In this document: positions 46,946-56,484 of the stretch, piece after piece
How the letters are laid out: each line of letters begins with the position of its first letter
Position numbering within the stretch: the stretch's first letter is position 1
Assembly: GCF_024169315.1 (NCBI RefSeq)
Contig: NZ_JALJWR010000001.1
Location: 5,072,501-5,136,500, forward strand
Direction of reading: 5' to 3'
Length of the DNA stretch: 64,000 bases
Origin: Pseudomonas migulae
GTDB lineage: Bacteria > Pseudomonadota > Gammaproteobacteria > Pseudomonadales > Pseudomonadaceae
Notes under the pieces: generated by a model
What the model was told of the DNA's origin: nothing
Seen by the model: the letters and a program-made list of their open reading frames with translations, nothing else
Database searches by the model: none
Position numbers and translations under genes: made by a program

Positions 46946-47497
46946 TCAGGTAATGGCAGGCTGAGCAAGCGGCGGAATCGACTCGGACCGCACGGGGTAG
47001 ACCTCGGTCCGCCGATCAGCGAAGAAGCATTCTAAGGTACGGCCCACCGTGCGGAAAGCCAGGTCGGACCACGGGATGTCGGCTTCGTCGAAAAGTGCCA
47101 CTTCCAGGCTCTCGGGGCCGGCGGAAAAATCCAGGTCCACCAGCTCGGCGCGGAAGAACACATGCACCTGACTGATGTGCGGCACATCGATCAGCGTATA
47201 GATGCTCAGGTTGCGCACCCGCGCGCAGGCTTCTTCAGCCGTTTCGCGAATGGCCGCCTGCTCGATGGTTTCGCCGTTCTCCATGAAACCGGCGGGCAGG
47301 GTCCAGTAACCGAGCCGTGGCTCGATGGCACGTCGGCACAGCAACACTTTCGAGCCCCAGGTCGCCACGCAGCCGGCGACGATGTTGGGGTTCTGGTAGT
47401 GAATGGTGTGACAACTGTCACAGACAAAACGCAGGCGCGAATCGCCTTCCGGAATGCGTTGGGTCACCGGGTTGCCGCACTGACTGCAAAATTTCAT
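46946..47497 (-). CDS. Nudix hydrolase with N-terminal zinc ribbon
   Basis: The 183-residue protein has a zinc ribbon formed by C4, C7, C26 and C29 (FCSQCG, VCDSCH) followed by a Nudix domain. The Nudix box runs over about residues 70-92 (GFMENGETIEQAAIRETAEE). The arrangement resembles the NudC/ADP-ribose group, but the length is shorter than NAD pyrophosphatase and the substrate is not known. I start at ATG 47497, which gives the ribbon; upstream codons lack similarity. It is divergent from the CoA pyrophosphatase gene. Confidence 0.88.
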   Translation of the reverse strand: MKFCSQCGNPVTQRIPEGDSRLRFVCDSCHTIHYQNPNIVAGCVATWGSKVLLCRRAIEPRLGYWTLPAGFMENGETIEQAAIRETAEEACARVRNLSIYTLIDVPHISQVHVFFRAELVDLDFSAGPESLEVALFDEADIPWSDLAFRTVGRTLECFFADRRTEVYPVRSESIPPLAQPAIT

Positions 47498-47643
47498 GCT
47501 TGGGTTCCTGAATGCTGCGCCTATCTTGGCGTGCGGCGGTGTCAGTCGGCAAGTTGTCGTTTCGCGACACGCGGCAGTTCGGGGGTTGGGCGGTCGGTGC
47601 GATTGGTGCATGATGCGAGGTAGAGAATAAATCGAGAAGACTC

Positions 47644-48243
47644 ATGCTGGACGAGCTACTGCATCGAGTAAGCAACCACACTCCACGCACACTGGAAACC
47701 GACAAGCGTTTCCCTGAGGCCGCGGTACTGGTGCCCATCACTCGCAGTGATGAACCGGAACTGGTTCTGACCCTGCGCGCCAGCGGGCTCTCGACCCATG
47801 GCGGTGAAGTCGCCTTCCCGGGCGGACGACGGGACCCCGAAGACCCGGACCTGATTTTCACCGCGCTGCGTGAGGCCGAAGAAGAAATCGGCCTGCCGCC
47901 GGGACTGGTCGAAGTGATCGGACCGTTGAGCCCGCTGATCTCCCTGCACGGCATCAAGGTCACGCCTTACGTCGGTGTGATTCCGGATTTCGTCGAGTAC
48001 CGGGCCAACGATGCCGAGATCGCCGCCGTGTTCAGCGTGCCCCTGGAATTCTTCCGCAAGGACCCGCGCGAACACACCCATCGTATCGATTACCAGGGGC
48101 GCAGCTGGTATGTGCCGAGTTATCGTTATGGCGAGTACAAGATCTGGGGCCTGACGGCGATCATGATCGTCGAGTTGATCAACCTGCTCTATGACGCCAA
48201 AATCAGCCTGCACCAGCCTCCCAAGAGTTTTATCAACACCTGA
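47644..48243 (+). CDS. Nudix CoA pyrophosphatase (NudL/YeaB type)
   Basis: The 199-residue Nudix enzyme carries the family signature LRASGLSTHGGEVAFPGG before and into the Nudix box (about 60-82, ending REAEEEIG). Relatives cut CoA and its derivatives into phosphopantetheine and 3',5'-ADP. No peroxisomal or export signal is present. It is followed 68 bp later by the gamma-carbonic anhydrase-like gene. Confidence 0.9.
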   Translation: MLDELLHRVSNHTPRTLETDKRFPEAAVLVPITRSDEPELVLTLRASGLSTHGGEVAFPGGRRDPEDPDLIFTALREAEEEIGLPPGLVEVIGPLSPLISLHGIKVTPYVGVIPDFVEYRANDAEIAAVFSVPLEFFRKDPREHTHRIDYQGRSWYVPSYRYGEYKIWGLTAIMIVELINLLYDAKISLHQPPKSFINT

Positions 48244-48311
48244 AGCCATCGATTCGTATGGCGTGAGACCTGCTTTTTACCAGCAAGCCTGCCTGGCCTG
48301 AGGACTACACG

Positions 48312-48836
48312 ATGAAATACCGCCTGGGCGACGCCCGTGTCGAAACCCATCCGCAGAGCTGGGTTGCACCCAATGCCGTGCTGGTGGGCAAGGTTAAGCT
48401 GGAAGAGGGCGCCAACGTCTGGTTCAACGCCGTGCTGCGTGGCGACAACGAACTGATCCTGATCGGCAAGAACAGCAACGTCCAGGACGGCACCGTGATG
48501 CACACCGACATGGGCTATCCGCTGACCATCGGCACTGGCGTGACCATCGGCCACAACGCCATGCTGCACGGCTGCACCGTCGGTGATTACAGCCTGATCG
48601 GTATCAACGCGGTCATCCTCAACGGCGCGAAGATCGGCAAGAACTGCATCATCGGCGCCAACTCGCTGATCGGCGAGGGCAAGGAAATTCCGGACGGTTC
48701 GCTGGTCATGGGCTCGCCGGGGAAGGTTGTTCGCGAGCTGACCGAACCGCAAAAGAAAATGCTGGAGGCCAGCGCCGCGCACTATGTGCATAACTCGCAG
48801 CGCTATGCCCGCGATCTGGTCGAGCAGGAAGAATGA
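48312..48836 (+). CDS. Gamma-carbonic anhydrase-like hexapeptide protein
   Basis: The 174-residue left-handed beta-helix protein is made of hexapeptide repeats (for example [15 protein letters not shown] and [14 protein letters not shown]). The zinc histidines of the gamma class are present at H64, H81 and H86. Many bacterial members (YrdA, PaaY-like) bind metal but show weak or no carbonic anhydrase activity. It overlaps the next small gene by 4 bp (ATGA), so the two are coupled. Confidence 0.9.
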   Translation: MKYRLGDARVETHPQSWVAPNAVLVGKVKLEEGANVWFNAVLRGDNELILIGKNSNVQDGTVMHTDMGYPLTIGTGVTIGHNAMLHGCTVGDYSLIGINAVILNGAKIGKNCIIGANSLIGEGKEIPDGSLVMGSPGKVVRELTEPQKKMLEASAAHYVHNSQRYARDLVEQEE

Positions 48837-49048
48837 ACACGCCAGAACGCCCGGTCCGATCGCCTTGCGTGAATATCTGCGCGCTGGACGACGATGACAT
48901 TTGCACCGGGTGCCAGCGCACAGTGGAAGAGATCACGCGCTGGAGCCGGATGGACAACGAAGAGCGCCGGGTGGTGTTGGGGTTGTGCCATGAACGGGCC
49001 AAGTCCAGCGGATTGCTGTGGATGCTGCCTTCCAAATCCGATTCCTGA
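48833..49048 (+). CDS. DUF1289 Cys-rich small protein
   Basis: The 71-residue protein has four cysteines at C12, C16, C24 and C27 (PCVNIC ... DICTGCQRT), the pattern of DUF1289 proteins that probably bind zinc or an Fe-S cluster. The function is not known. The start overlaps the stop of the gamma-carbonic anhydrase-like gene, which suggests a shared role or at least shared expression. Confidence 0.88.
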   Translation: MNTPERPVRSPCVNICALDDDDICTGCQRTVEEITRWSRMDNEERRVVLGLCHERAKSSGLLWMLPSKSDS

Positions 49049-49080
49049 GCCATGTGAGTTTCTTTGGTCGACGAGATCCT

Positions 49081-49212
49081 TGTGGCGAGGGCGCTTGCCC
49101 CCGTCCGGCTGCGAAGCAGTCGCAAAAAAGGAAAATAGCGTGTACCTGACAGTGCACGGGTGCTGGGTATGGCACTGCTTCGCAGCGCAACGGGGGCAAG
49201 CCCCTCGCCACA
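49081..49212. repeat. Inverted intergenic repeat (GTGGCGAGG family)
   Basis: TGTGGCGAGGGCGCTTGCCC begins it and CGGGGGCAAGCCCCTCGCCA with CA ends it, inverted. The inner arms CGGCTGCGAAGCAGTCG and ACTGCTTCGCAGCGC also pair. It sits between the DUF1289 and VUT genes. Confidence 0.82.
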
Positions 49213-49275
49213 GGTTATGTGTGAATCATAGATAAAGTAATCTGTGCGCCAAATTGACAGGTATCCCCCCGCCCC

Positions 49276-49743
49276 ATGCTCTTCCTGATCGCTTACATAA
49301 GCAGCGTCGTGCTGATCAACTACGCCTTCTCCACCGCGCCACACCTGGACATCATCTGGTCCGCGTGGGGCGGTTTGGTGTTTGTGCTGCGCGACATGGT
49401 GCAAACCCGCTTCGGCCATGGCGCGATCGCGGCCATGCTGGCGGCGCTGGTGCTGTCGTATGTCACGTCCGATCCGTCCATCGCCCTGGCCAGCGCCACG
49501 GCGTTCGCGGTGTCCGAGTGCATCGACTGGCTGGTATTCAGCATCACCAAGCGTCCGCTGCACGACCGCCTGTGGATAAGTTCGGCCCTGAGCATTCCCC
49601 TCGATACCTTCATCTTCTTCGGCATGATCGACGCCTTCACCCCGGCCGTGATCCTCACCGCCATGGGCTCGAAGTTCGCCGGCGTAACGGCCGTGTGGCT
49701 GATCATGGCCTGGCGCTTGCGCAAACAGGCTGTCGCCGGCTGA
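49276..49743 (+). CDS. VUT-family membrane protein (possible queuosine-precursor transporter)
   Basis: The 155-residue protein has about five hydrophobic helices (LFLIAYISSVVLINYAF, AIAAMLAALVLSYVT) and the conserved polar segment AFAVSECIDWLVFSI typical of VUT/YhhQ proteins, some of which import the queuosine precursor preQ0. It is shorter than E. coli YhhQ (about 220). No preQ1 riboswitch could be recognised upstream, and no queuosine gene is nearby, so the substrate remains open. The start ATG 49276 has only a weak ribosome site. Confidence 0.75.
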   Translation: MLFLIAYISSVVLINYAFSTAPHLDIIWSAWGGLVFVLRDMVQTRFGHGAIAAMLAALVLSYVTSDPSIALASATAFAVSECIDWLVFSITKRPLHDRLWISSALSIPLDTFIFFGMIDAFTPAVILTAMGSKFAGVTAVWLIMAWRLRKQAVAG

Positions 49744-49773
49744 AGCCAAACCCTCAGGTTCATGTAAAATGCC

Positions 49774-49797
49774 GCGCTTTCTCCCCATGGGAAGCGC
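49774..49797 (+). other. Hairpin in the purT leader
   Basis: GCGCTT (49774-49779) pairs with AAGCGC (49792-49797), extended inward by a G-T and further pairs around CCCCAT. It lies about 46 bp before the purT ATG and just after a TAAAAT sequence (49765-49770) that may be the -10 of purT. Confidence 0.4.
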
Positions 49798-49843
49798 GCA
49801 TGGCGTTGCATCCCTCGATGATCCGCTCCTTTGAGGACCTGAG

Positions 49844-51025
49844 ATGACCCGTATCGGAACTCCATTGTCGCCAACCGCGACCCGCGTATTGATGTGTGGC
49901 TGTGGTGAGTTGGGCAAGGAAGTGGTGATCGAGCTGCAACGCCTGGGCGTTGAAGTGATTGCCGTCGACCGTTACGCCAACGCGCCGGCCATGCAAGTCG
50001 CCCATCGCAGCCATGTGATCAACATGCTCGACGGCGCCGCCCTGCGTGCAGTGATCGAAGCCGAGAAGCCGCACTTCATCGTGCCGGAAATCGAAGCCAT
50101 CGCCACCGCGACCCTGGTCGAACTGGAAGCCGAAGGCTTCACCGTGATCCCGACCGCGCGTGCCGCGCAACTGACCATGAACCGTGAAGGCATCCGTCGC
50201 CTGGCCGCTGAAGAGTTGGGCCTGCCGACGTCGCCGTACTACTTTGCCGACACCTTCGAGGATTACAGCAAGGCCGTTCAGGACCTGGGTTTCCCGTGCG
50301 TGGTCAAGCCGGTCATGAGCTCCTCGGGCAAAGGCCAGAGCCTGCTGCGCAGCGCCGATGATGTGAAGACCGCGTGGGATTACGCGCAAGAAGGCGGCCG
50401 CGCCGGTAAGGGCCGCGTGATCATTGAAGGTTTTATCGACTTCGACTACGAAATCACCCTGCTGACCGTGCGTCACGTCGGCGGCACCACGTTCTGCGCG
50501 CCTGTCGGTCACCGCCAGGAGAAAGGCGACTATCAGGAGTCGTGGCAGCCGCAAGCCATGAGCCCGGTGGCCCTGGCGGAATCCGAGCGTGTGGCCAAGG
50601 CGGTCACTGAAGCCTTGGGCGGTCGAGGTCTGTTTGGTGTCGAGCTGTTCATCAAAGGCGATCAAGTGTGGTTCAGCGAAGTCTCGCCGCGCCCGCATGA
50701 CACCGGTCTGGTGACCCTGATCTCTCAGGACCTGTCGCAATTCGCGCTGCACGCGCGGGCGATTCTGGGCCTGCCGATCCCGTTGATCCGTCAGTTCGGG
50801 CCATCGGCTTCGGCGGTGATTCTGGTTGAAGGGCAATCGACCCAGACGGCTTTCGCCAATCTGGGCGCTGCGTTGAGCGAGCCGGATACGGCGTTGCGTC
50901 TGTTTGGCAAGCCTGAGGTCAATGGTCAGCGCCGGATGGGTGTGGCGCTGGCGCGGGATGAGTCGATCGAGGCTGCTCGCGCTAAAGCGACCCGCGCTTC
51001 TAAGGCTGTTGTTGTAGAGCTGTAA
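49844..51025 (+). CDS. purT: Formate-dependent phosphoribosylglycinamide formyltransferase
   Basis: PurT is the ATP-grasp enzyme that formylates GAR with free formate, the folate-independent route of the third purine step. The 393-residue protein begins [20 protein letters not shown] with the dinucleotide-like loop. It shows the ATP-grasp segments [27 protein letters not shown] and [22 protein letters not shown]. The length is the family's. It is monocistronic and preceded by a short hairpin leader. Confidence 0.97.
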   Translation: MTRIGTPLSPTATRVLMCGCGELGKEVVIELQRLGVEVIAVDRYANAPAMQVAHRSHVINMLDGAALRAVIEAEKPHFIVPEIEAIATATLVELEAEGFTVIPTARAAQLTMNREGIRRLAAEELGLPTSPYYFADTFEDYSKAVQDLGFPCVVKPVMSSSGKGQSLLRSADDVKTAWDYAQEGGRAGKGRVIIEGFIDFDYEITLLTVRHVGGTTFCAPVGHRQEKGDYQESWQPQAMSPVALAESERVAKAVTEALGGRGLFGVELFIKGDQVWFSEVSPRPHDTGLVTLISQDLSQFALHARAILGLPIPLIRQFGPSASAVILVEGQSTQTAFANLGAALSEPDTALRLFGKPEVNGQRRMGVALARDESIEAARAKATRASKAVVVEL

Positions 51026-51040
51026 ACCGAGGCGCGCCAT

Positions 51041-51130
51041 TCGCGAGCAAGCCCGCTCCCACATTTGATCGGTGTGAATACAGATTTTGTATACACCCAA
51101 AATCTAATGTGGGAGCGGGCTTGCTCGCGA
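51041..51130. repeat. REPIN between purT and the MHS transporter
   Basis: TCGCGAGCAAGCCCGCTCCC and GGGAGCGGGCTTGCTCGCGA are perfect inverted ends, with GTGTGAATACAGA/TTTTGTATACAC in the spacer. It lies between convergent genes and may act as a shared terminator. Confidence 0.9.
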
Positions 51131-51146
51131 AGCTTTTGCTTTTTCT

Positions 51147-52463
51147 TCAGGCCACCCGATTCAAATCGTTATGCCGCGTCTCCTTCAGGCACAGCACCGC
51201 AATCAAACTCAGCACCGCCGCCCCCGACACATACCCGCCGACATAACTCAAACCGCCCATCGCCACCAGCTTCTGCGCAAAGAATGGCGCTGCCGAGGCT
51301 CCGACGATGCCGCCCAGGTTGTAGGCCGCTGACGCGCCGGTATAGCGCACGTGTGTCGGAAACAGTTCCGGCAACAGCGCCCCCATTGGTGCGAACGTCA
51401 CACCCATCAGAAACAGTTCGATGCACAGGAACAACGCCACGCCCCACGTCGAGCCCTGGGTCAGCAACGGCTCCATCAAGAACCCGGACAGAACCGCCAG
51501 CACGCCCCCGATGATCAGCACCGGTTTGCGCCCATAACGGTCACTGGCCCACGCCGACAACGGCGTCGCGGCGGCCATGAACAACACGGCGAAGCACAGC
51601 AGGCCGAGGAAGGTTTCGCGGGTGTAGCCGAGCGTCGACACGCCATAACTCAGCGAAAACACCGTTGAAATGTAAAACAGCGCGTAGCACACCACCATCG
51701 ACCCGGCACCCAGCAACACCGGCATCCAGTATTGGCTGAACAGCTCGACCAGCGGGATCTTCACCCGTTCCTGGCGCGCCATGGCATTGGCGAAGACCGG
51801 GGTTTCGTGGAGTTTCAAGCGTACATACAGGCCGACCATCACCAGCGCGGCGCTGAGCAGGAATGGAATCCGCCAGCCCCACGAACGGAACTGTTCGTCG
51901 TTCAGCGTCATTGCCAGCGTCAGGAACAGTCCGTTGGCCGCCAGAAAGCCAATCGAAGGGCCAAGCTGCGGGAACATGCCGAACCAGGCACGCTTGCCCT
52001 TCGGTGCATTCTCGGTGGCCAGCAATGCCGCGCCGCCCCATTCGCCGCCCAGTCCCAGACCCTGGCCGAAGCGCAGCACGCAGAGCAGGATCGGCGCCCA
52101 GGCCCCGATGGCGTCGTAACCCGGCAGCACGCCGATCAGGGTGGTGCAGACACCCATCAGCAGCAGGGAGGCAACCAAGGTCGATTTGCGCCCGATTCGA
52201 TCACCAAAGTGCCCGAACAGCGCCGAGCCCAGCGGTCGCGCCAGGAAAGCGATGCCGAACGTGAGAAACGCCGACAACATCTGGGCGGTGCCGGAGGTCT
52301 GCGGAAAGAACACTGGACCGATCACCAGCGCCGCGGCAGTGGCATATACGTAGAAGTCGTAGAACTCGATGGCGGTGCCGATGAAACTCGCGGTGGCCAC
52401 GCGGGTGGCGGAGTTTGTCGGTTGCGTAGGCGTGGTTTCGGTATAAGTCGTGCTGGTCGTCAT
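51147..52463 (-). CDS. MFS transporter, metabolite:H+ symporter (MHS) family
   Basis: The 438-residue protein has twelve predicted helices and the MHS signatures: N-terminal IGTAIEFYDFYVYATAAAL, the MFS loop FGHFGDRIGRKSTL after helix 2, LRFGQGLGLGGEWGGA, and DRYGRKPVLI in the second half. MHS carriers (ShiA, ProP, KgtP, CitA) import organic acids or osmolytes with protons; the substrate here is not determined. I start at ATG 52463, 8 bases after AGGGA; an ATG seven codons upstream is possible. Confidence 0.9.
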   Translation of the reverse strand: MTTSTTYTETTPTQPTNSATRVATASFIGTAIEFYDFYVYATAAALVIGPVFFPQTSGTAQMLSAFLTFGIAFLARPLGSALFGHFGDRIGRKSTLVASLLLMGVCTTLIGVLPGYDAIGAWAPILLCVLRFGQGLGLGGEWGGAALLATENAPKGKRAWFGMFPQLGPSIGFLAANGLFLTLAMTLNDEQFRSWGWRIPFLLSAALVMVGLYVRLKLHETPVFANAMARQERVKIPLVELFSQYWMPVLLGAGSMVVCYALFYISTVFSLSYGVSTLGYTRETFLGLLCFAVLFMAAATPLSAWASDRYGRKPVLIIGGVLAVLSGFLMEPLLTQGSTWGVALFLCIELFLMGVTFAPMGALLPELFPTHVRYTGASAAYNLGGIVGASAAPFFAQKLVAMGGLSYVGGYVSGAAVLSLIAVLCLKETRHNDLNRVA

Positions 52464-52670
52464 GCGGTTATCCCTGACAGTCATGTGCCCCAGTGGAGCG
52501 AATTATTATGGTCGAACACCCAGGGATGTGGGTTTGATGCGAAGTGCGGGTAGCACGGGGGTGTGGCGGGGCTTGGGTAAGCGGATTCGATTATAGGAAG
52601 GTGGCTAACGATCAAACAAGTGGCCCAGGGCTTGTGATGGCAACAAGTGACTAAGGGCTGGCAATGCAGT

Positions 52671-52816
52671 TGTGGCGAGGGGATTTATCCCCGTCCGGCT
52701 GCGAAGCAGTCGTAAGATCGGTATACGTATGTATCAGGAAGGCACGGTTGCAGGTTTTGGCGCCGCTTCGCAACGCAACGGGGCGGTGCGACGTTTCGAT
52801 AAATCCCCTCGCCACA
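52671..52816. repeat. Inverted intergenic repeat (GTGGCGAGGGGATT family)
   Basis: TGTGGCGAGGGGATTTATCC and GATAAATCCCCTCGCCACA are inverted ends; the middle CGTCCGGCTGCGAAGCAGTC and GCGCCGCTTCGC arms partly pair. It is the main content of the 388-bp gap between the MHS transporter and CorC-like genes; I see no gene there. Confidence 0.82.
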
Positions 52817-52851
52817 GATAAACCCTTCAACAGAGGGGAATGAATCAGGGT

Positions 52852-54087
52852 TCAGATAACTACTGGCACTGAGCTTGTATGCCAAATCAAAACCCGAGTG
52901 ACGCGATTGTCCTCGGTCTCCAGAATCTCCAGCCGATAACGCCCGATCTTCAGGCACACCGCGCTGTCCGGAATCGTCTCCAGCGCCTCGGTCACCAGCC
53001 CGTTAAGGGTTTTCGGACCGTCGCTGGGCAGGTGCCAGCCGAGGCTTTTGTTCAAGTCGCGAATCGAGGCTGCGCCATCGATCACCAGTCGCCCATCGGC
53101 CTGCGGATGGATGTGCGGGTTGTCCAGGCTGTGCTGGCTTTCGAATTCGCCGACGATTTCTTCGAGAATGTCCTCCAGCGTGACGATGCCCAGCACTTCG
53201 CCGTACTCGTCGACCACCATGCCCAGGCGTCGCTGCTGCTTGTGGAAATTCAGCAGTTGCAACTGCAGCGGCGTGCTTTCCGGCACGAAGTACGGATCGT
53301 GACACGCGGCCAGCAGCGCCTCGCGAGTCAGGTGGCCATCGGGCAGCAGATGGCGGATCTGCCGGGTGTTGAGCACCGCCTCGACCTGATTGATGTCGCT
53401 GTGGAAAACCGGCAGGCGCGTGCGCCGATTGGCCCGAAGCTGCTCGATAATTTCTTCGATCGAGTCGTCGAGGTTGATCCCGTCGACATCACTGCGCGGC
53501 ACCAGAATGTCGTTGACCGTGATGTTGTCCAACGCATGGATGCCCGCCACCGGGTGCGGGCGGCAGACAGAGTGTTCAGGGTCGTCGCGCCGATCATTTG
53601 GCGTTTCGTCTTCGCTCTGCTGCACCACGTTGGCCTTGCGGGCAAACGGTCGCATCAACAACTGGCTGATGCCATTGAGCAGCCAGGCGGCCGGGTAGAT
53701 GATTTTCAGGGGGGCGCCCAGCAAGGTGTTGCCCAGGGACAGGATCGCGTCAGGGTAGCGGGCGGCGAGGGTGCGCGGCAGGTAGTCGGCGAATACCAGC
53801 AGAATCACGCCAGCGCCGACGCAAGCCGCCCATGGACCATTGTCGGTCCAGGTGAAAATCGCCAGCAAAGTGCTGATGACCACCACCAGTGCGCGGCACA
53901 GGGTGTTGCAGAAAATCAGGCTGTTGAGCGGAAAACTCAACTTCGCCACCGGCTTGTCGCTGGAACGCGAGGCCGTGCGCTGGGCCAGCAAGTGCTGCTG
54001 CGCTGCCTCGATCGCGGTAAACAGCCCCGACCATAAAATCAACAGGGCCACTACAGCGAGCATCGGCCCTATGGGCAAGTCGTCCAT
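52852..54087 (-). CDS. CorC/HlyC-family membrane protein with DUF21, CBS pair and CorC domain
   Basis: The 411-residue protein has an N-terminal DUF21 membrane region of about four helices (MLAVVALLILWSGLFTAIEA onward), a tandem CBS pair (about residues 190-325, ILVPRSDVDGIN and VVDEYGEVLGIVTLEDILEE) and a C-terminal CorC_HlyC domain. Relatives (CNNM, CorB/MpfA) export magnesium. The order and motifs are complete. It begins 12 bp after the end of the CcsA-like gene and is probably co-transcribed with it. Confidence 0.9.
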   Translation of the reverse strand: MDDLPIGPMLAVVALLILWSGLFTAIEAAQQHLLAQRTASRSSDKPVAKLSFPLNSLIFCNTLCRALVVVISTLLAIFTWTDNGPWAACVGAGVILLVFADYLPRTLAARYPDAILSLGNTLLGAPLKIIYPAAWLLNGISQLLMRPFARKANVVQQSEDETPNDRRDDPEHSVCRPHPVAGIHALDNITVNDILVPRSDVDGINLDDSIEEIIEQLRANRRTRLPVFHSDINQVEAVLNTRQIRHLLPDGHLTREALLAACHDPYFVPESTPLQLQLLNFHKQQRRLGMVVDEYGEVLGIVTLEDILEEIVGEFESQHSLDNPHIHPQADGRLVIDGAASIRDLNKSLGWHLPSDGPKTLNGLVTEALETIPDSAVCLKIGRYRLEILETEDNRVTRVLIWHTSSVPVVI

Positions 54088-54099
54088 TAATGCCGCCCG

Positions 54100-54912
54100 T
54101 CAGATGTGCAGGATGTATTCACGGACCAGCTTGCTGCCGAAATACGCCAGCATCAGCAGGCAGAAACCGGCGAGGGTCCAGCGAATGGCCTTGTGCCCGC
54201 GCCAGCCGAGGCGGTTACGACCCCAGAGCAGCACGCTGAAGACGATCCAGGCCAGGCACGCCAGCAGGGTTTTGTGCACCAGGTGCTGGGCGAACAGGTT
54301 GTCGACGAACAGCCAGCCAGAGATCAAGGACAGTGAAAGCAGGGTCCAGCCGGCCCAGAGGAAACCGAACAGCAGGCTTTCCATGGTTTGCAGCGGCGGG
54401 AAGTTCTTGATCAGCCCGGATGGATGCTTGTGCTTGAGTTGATGGTCCTGAACCAGCAGCAGCAAGGCCTGGAACACCGCGATGGTGAACATGCCATACG
54501 CAAGGATCGACAGCAGGATGTGCGCGAGGATGCCCGGCGCTTCATCGATGATCTGCACCGTGCCGGCGGGGGCGAACTGCGCCAGCAGCACGGTCGCGGC
54601 TCCCAGCGGGAACAGCAATATCAGCAGGTTTTCCACCGGGATCCGCGAGCAGGCCAGCAGGGTCAGGGCGATGACCGCGGCGGCGATCAGGCTGGCGGCG
54701 CTGAAGAAGTCCAGGCCCAGGCCGATGGGCGTCAGCAGATGGGTGAACAGGCTGGCGCTGTGAGCGAGCACGGCCAAAACGCCGAGCGTGACCAGCAGGC
54801 GTTTGTTCGCCTTGGCTCCGGTGGCCAGGCGAGTGCCCTGATAGATGGTCGCAGCGGCATATAAGCAGGCGGCGGCGAGAGTGGTCAGTAAACTGGGTGA
54901 CAAGGGGAGCAT
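54100..54912 (-). CDS. CcsA-like inner membrane protein (YpjD type)
   Basis: The 270-residue protein has about eight hydrophobic helices (SLLTTLAAACLYAAATIYQG, LIAAAVIALTLLAC, and others) and resembles the CcsA/CcmC/YpjD family. It lacks the WWD heme-handling motif of true cytochrome c assembly proteins, so a role in heme delivery is uncertain. Conserved His and Ala residues (HILLSILAYGMFTIAV) are present. I start at ATG 54912; the frame upstream extends into the ffh promoter. It lies divergent from ffh, an order common in Proteobacteria. Confidence 0.85.
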   Translation of the reverse strand: MLPLSPSLLTTLAAACLYAAATIYQGTRLATGAKANKRLLVTLGVLAVLAHSASLFTHLLTPIGLGLDFFSAASLIAAAVIALTLLACSRIPVENLLILLFPLGAATVLLAQFAPAGTVQIIDEAPGILAHILLSILAYGMFTIAVFQALLLLVQDHQLKHKHPSGLIKNFPPLQTMESLLFGFLWAGWTLLSLSLISGWLFVDNLFAQHLVHKTLLACLAWIVFSVLLWGRNRLGWRGHKAIRWTLAGFCLLMLAYFGSKLVREYILHI

Positions 54913-55004
54913 AAATCCTGTTAGGCAAGCCCGAAAGGCGCTGAGTTTGGCATAGAACCGACACGGCACGAAAGTGCGAGGTGTCCGCCAGTCGCAGTCT
55001 TCGC

Positions 55005-55010
55005 TATAAT
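55005..55010 (+). promoter_or_regulatory. Candidate -10 element of the ffh promoter
   Basis: A perfect TATAAT at 55005-55010 lies 97 bp before the ffh ATG. The best -35 (TGTCCG or GTGTCC around 54981-54987) is poor, so activity is uncertain. Confidence 0.5.
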
Positions 55011-55107
55011 CCGCGACCTGCCCACGCCGCAGGCTCGCCGAGCACATGTTGATTCCGGTCTGGGCCGCCATTATCCCGGTCTACACAGGGCCTGAAAGGA
55101 TCGCGCA

Positions 55108-56484
55108 ATGTTTGAAAACTTAACCGACCGTCTCTCGCAGACGCTGCGCCATGTCACCGGCAAGGCCAAGCTGACCGAAGACAACATCAAAGACACCCTG
55201 CGCGAAGTGCGCATGGCGTTGCTCGAAGCCGACGTCGCCTTGCCGGTGGTGAAGGACTTCGTCAATTCGGTCAAGGAACGCGCCGTCGGCACCGAGGTGT
55301 CGCGCAGCCTGACGCCGGGCCAGGCTTTCGTGAAGATCGTCCAGGCCGAACTCGAAAGCCTGATGGGCGCGGCCAACGAAGACCTGAACCTGAGCGCCGT
55401 TCCACCCGCCGTCGTGCTGATGGCCGGTTTGCAGGGCGCCGGTAAAACCACCACCGCCGGCAAACTTGCGCGCTTCCTTAAGGAGCGCAAGAAGAAGTCG
55501 GTCATGGTCGTGTCCGCGGACGTCTACCGTCCAGCAGCGATCAAGCAGCTGGAAATGCTCGCGGGTGAAGTGGGCGTGACCTTCTTCCCGTCCGACCTGA
55601 GCCAGAAGCCGGTCGAGATCGCGCAAGCGGCTATTAAAGAAGCGAAACTGAAATTCATCGACGTGGTCATCGTCGATACCGCCGGTCGTCTGCACATCGA
55701 CGAAGAGATGATGGGCGAGATCAAGGCGTTGCACGCCGCGATCAACCCGGTCGAAACGCTGTTCGTGGTCGACGCCATGACCGGCCAGGACGCCGCGAAC
55801 ACGGCCAAGGCCTTCGGCGATGCACTGCCGCTGACCGGTGTGATCCTGACCAAGGTCGACGGTGATGCCCGTGGCGGTGCCGCGCTGTCGGTCCGTGCAA
55901 TCACCGGCAAGCCGATCAAGTTCATCGGTATGGGCGAGAAGAGCGAAGCGCTCGAACCGTTCCACCCTGAGCGTATCGCGTCGCGCATCCTCGGCATGGG
56001 CGACGTGCTCAGCCTGATCGAACAGGCCGAAGCGACCCTCGACAAGGACAAGGCCGACAAACTGGCCAAGAAGCTGAAGAAGGGCAAGGGCTTCGACCTC
56101 GAAGACTTCCGCGATCAGCTGCAACAGATGAAGAACATGGGCGGCCTCGGCGGTCTCATGGACAAACTGCCGAACATCGGCGGTGTGAACCTGGCGCAGA
56201 TGGGCAACGCCCAGGGCGCGGCAGAGAAGCAATTCAAGCAGATGGAAGCCATCATCAATTCCATGACCCCGGCCGAGCGCCGCGACCCTGAGATGATCAG
56301 CGGTTCGCGCAAGCGCCGGATCGCCATGGGTTCCGGCACCCAGGTGCAGGACATCGGTCGCTTGATCAAGCAGCACAAGCAGATGCAGAAGATGATGAAG
56401 AAATTCTCCGCGAAAGGCGGAATGGCCAAAATGATGCGCGGCATGGGCGGTATGTTGCCCGGCGGCGGCATGCCGAAAATGTAA
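55108..56484 (+). CDS. ffh: Signal recognition particle protein Ffh
   Basis: Ffh binds 4.5S RNA and signal sequences to target membrane proteins to FtsY and SecYEG. The 458-residue GTPase has an N domain, a G domain with P loop GLQGAGKTTT (107-116), the motifs DVYRPAA and DTAGRLH, and a C-terminal M domain from about residue 300, very rich in Met and Lys (MQKMMKKFSAKGG, MMRGMGGMLPGGGMPKM). Nothing is missing. The rpsP operon follows 249 bp downstream with its own promoter. Confidence 0.98.
   Translation: MFENLTDRLSQTLRHVTGKAKLTEDNIKDTLREVRMALLEADVALPVVKDFVNSVKERAVGTEVSRSLTPGQAFVKIVQAELESLMGAANEDLNLSAVPPAVVLMAGLQGAGKTTTAGKLARFLKERKKKSVMVVSADVYRPAAIKQLEMLAGEVGVTFFPSDLSQKPVEIAQAAIKEAKLKFIDVVIVDTAGRLHIDEEMMGEIKALHAAINPVETLFVVDAMTGQDAANTAKAFGDALPLTGVILTKVDGDARGGAALSVRAITGKPIKFIGMGEKSEALEPFHPERIASRILGMGDVLSLIEQAEATLDKDKADKLAKKLKKGKGFDLEDFRDQLQQMKNMGGLGGLMDKLPNIGGVNLAQMGNAQGAAEKQFKQMEAIINSMTPAERRDPEMISGSRKRRIAMGSGTQVQDIGRLIKQHKQMQKMMKKFSAKGGMAKMMRGMGGMLPGGGMPKM

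Noticed and set aside
49213..49275. preQ1 riboswitch upstream of the VUT-family gene
   Set aside because: The short stretch before the gene shows no recognisable aptamer pattern.
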